A DNA stretch of 64,000 nucleotides. Origin: Mesostigma viride. Lineage: Eukaryota; Streptophyta; Mesostigmatophyceae; Mesostigmatales; Mesostigmataceae. Within the stretch, counting starts at the first letter, position 1. The number at the start of each line of letters is the position of its first letter. The notes beneath the pieces were generated by a model. That model did not search any database, was not told the origin of the DNA, and was given only the letters and a program-made list of their open reading frames with translations. Location: positions 2,283,380 to 2,347,379 of the forward strand of contig RPFO01000667.1 of assembly GCA_009746045.1 (NCBI GenBank), given 5' to 3'. A program made the position numbers and the translations under genes. This document shows positions 63,113 to 64,000 of this stretch, one piece after another.

Positions 63113-63838
63113 AACATAGCTCCGTGGGGAGCATATGTAACACATAGCCCTGAGAAAGGGGCATCTATGGGTTTTAGGCATGGACACTAGACGCGACGGG
63201 CTCACGCCCGGGCAGCCTCCTGGTTTGTCTGTAAAATGGAGGCAGATGGTGCGCAAGGATAGATGGCAAGTAGTGATGAAGGAGACCACCCCCAAGTCTG
63301 TGGGGGCTCCGCGTGTGACCGCGTATGGCATTCATAGCGATTCGGGCCGCGGTACCCACACCCCTGCATGTAACTAGGACCTAGATAGCTTACACCATCC
63401 ATTCCATCCCATGTTCCCCTCCCACTGAGGACTTATTATGCTCACGTGACGCAGTCACGCGTGTCTATTAGTTAATTAGTTTTTTAATTAATTAATGGGT
63501 TTTAGATACGGTCTGGGCTACAACCTGCAGGTGTAGGATGTAAACTATCACCTGCTCTGGGTGTACAAGGTGCACCTGCACCACCATGATGGGTCATGCA
63601 TCCCGATCAGGCGCACACGGGGCGGCTTGGGGAACTGGCCTAGAAGGCCTGCATGTCATATGGGGTGGAAGATATATATAGCTATACAAGCGCTAGGGCA
63701 TATGGCTTCTCAACAGAGAGTGACTCTCTGCATAGGCAGAGCGTGGCTAAATGCTAAAATATGCAACATCCATGGGGGTCCCATTATAGGCATGGCTCGG
63801 CTAAATTCTGAAGGCGGCATTCATTAATCAAATTACTA
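63113..63838 (-). mobile_element. 3' UTR of a third ORF1-only retroposon, split by a LINE B insertion
   Basis: Bases 63,113-63,177 and 63,495-63,838 match 57,775-58,140 in order (GAGCATATGTAACACATAGC, then GGGCTACAACCTGCAGGTG, then CCATGGGGGTCCCATTA). ORF1 itself is absent, so this copy is strongly 5'-truncated. The two halves are separated by the insertion at 63,178-63,494. Confidence 0.7.
63178..63494 (+). mobile_element. 317-bp 5'-truncated LINE B insertion with 11-bp target duplication
   Basis: The insert is about 95% identical by eye to 62,225-62,520 and ends with the CACGTGAC hairpin and TTAA/TTAG units. ATGGGTTTTAG is duplicated exactly at 63,167-63,177 and 63,495-63,505. The uninterrupted copy at 57,820 shows the empty site. 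Confidence 0.8.
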
Positions 63839-64000
63839 ATTAATTAAACACGTGCTCCCGTTGGGGAGTCACGGAGCACCGAAGTGCTTTTAATCCCTGT
63901 GTGTGCACAACAGGAGAAAGGGCAGAGACCCCCATTCTCCTTCATGCCAAAGGCATGCCACAGCTGCACTCGGACACGCTAAACGATCCGGCAATCTGTG
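63839..64000 (-). mobile_element. LINE B-like 3' end running out of the window
   Basis: After a short TTAA tract at 63,837-63,850 comes the complement of the CAAC-loop hairpin (GTGCTCCCGTTGGGGAGTCAC, split here as stem and loop), as at 60,676-60,698. The rest is unmatched in this window and continues to the right. Confidence 0.55.

Noticed and set aside
60387-63838. LTR retrotransposon or other capsid-bearing element
   Set aside because: I see no long terminal repeats, protease, integrase or capsid motifs. The RT order, endonuclease type, hairpins and tails are those of non-LTR elements.

Overview
This is a nuclear eukaryotic window with no prokaryotic genes. Two large intron-rich host genes lie head to head around 27.6-28.9 kb, and repeat-rich DNA flanks them. 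The introns follow the GT-AG rule, donors are G-rich (GTGGGT and GTGAGT dominate), and coding exons are GC-rich at third positions. The rightward gene encodes a NAP1/NCKAP1 protein whose signature segments resemble plant NAP1 (GNARLED) more than the animal protein. I therefore infer a green-lineage alga; the species cannot be named from the window.

Layout. 1-4,125: nested retroelements. These are a LINE (family A), a tRNA-derived SINE inserted in its 3' end, and a 2.06-kb retroposon encoding only a LINE-type ORF1 inserted in the SINE; both inner insertions have exact target duplications. 4,235-27,616 (minus): a 21-exon gene for a 1,520-residue protein with about 37 ankyrin repeats. All 20 exon junctions keep the reading frame. 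Its introns hold a MITE (7.1-7.6 kb), a hAT-like transposon with 8-bp target duplications (14.9-16.3 kb) and long tandem arrays. 27,617-28,884: divergent promoter region. 28,885-56,265 (plus): a 29-exon gene for a 1,208-residue NAP1-family subunit of the SCAR/WAVE complex. Its introns hold a second SINE and several tandem arrays. 56,266-64,000: fragments of two LINE families (A and B), a second ORF1-only retroposon, and tetranucleotide tails (TTAC or TTAA).

How the genes may work together. NAP1 proteins scaffold the SCAR/WAVE regulatory complex that activates Arp2/3-driven actin nucleation. The ankyrin protein has no recognisable catalytic domain and looks like a scaffold. Co-regulation from the shared 1.27-kb intergenic region is possible but is an inference.

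Most notable: (1) ORF1-only (HAL1-like) retroposons whose 3' hairpin matches that of a separate LINE family; (2) tandem arrays that repeatedly copy splice sites at several exon borders; (3) element chains seeded in one another's microsatellite tails.
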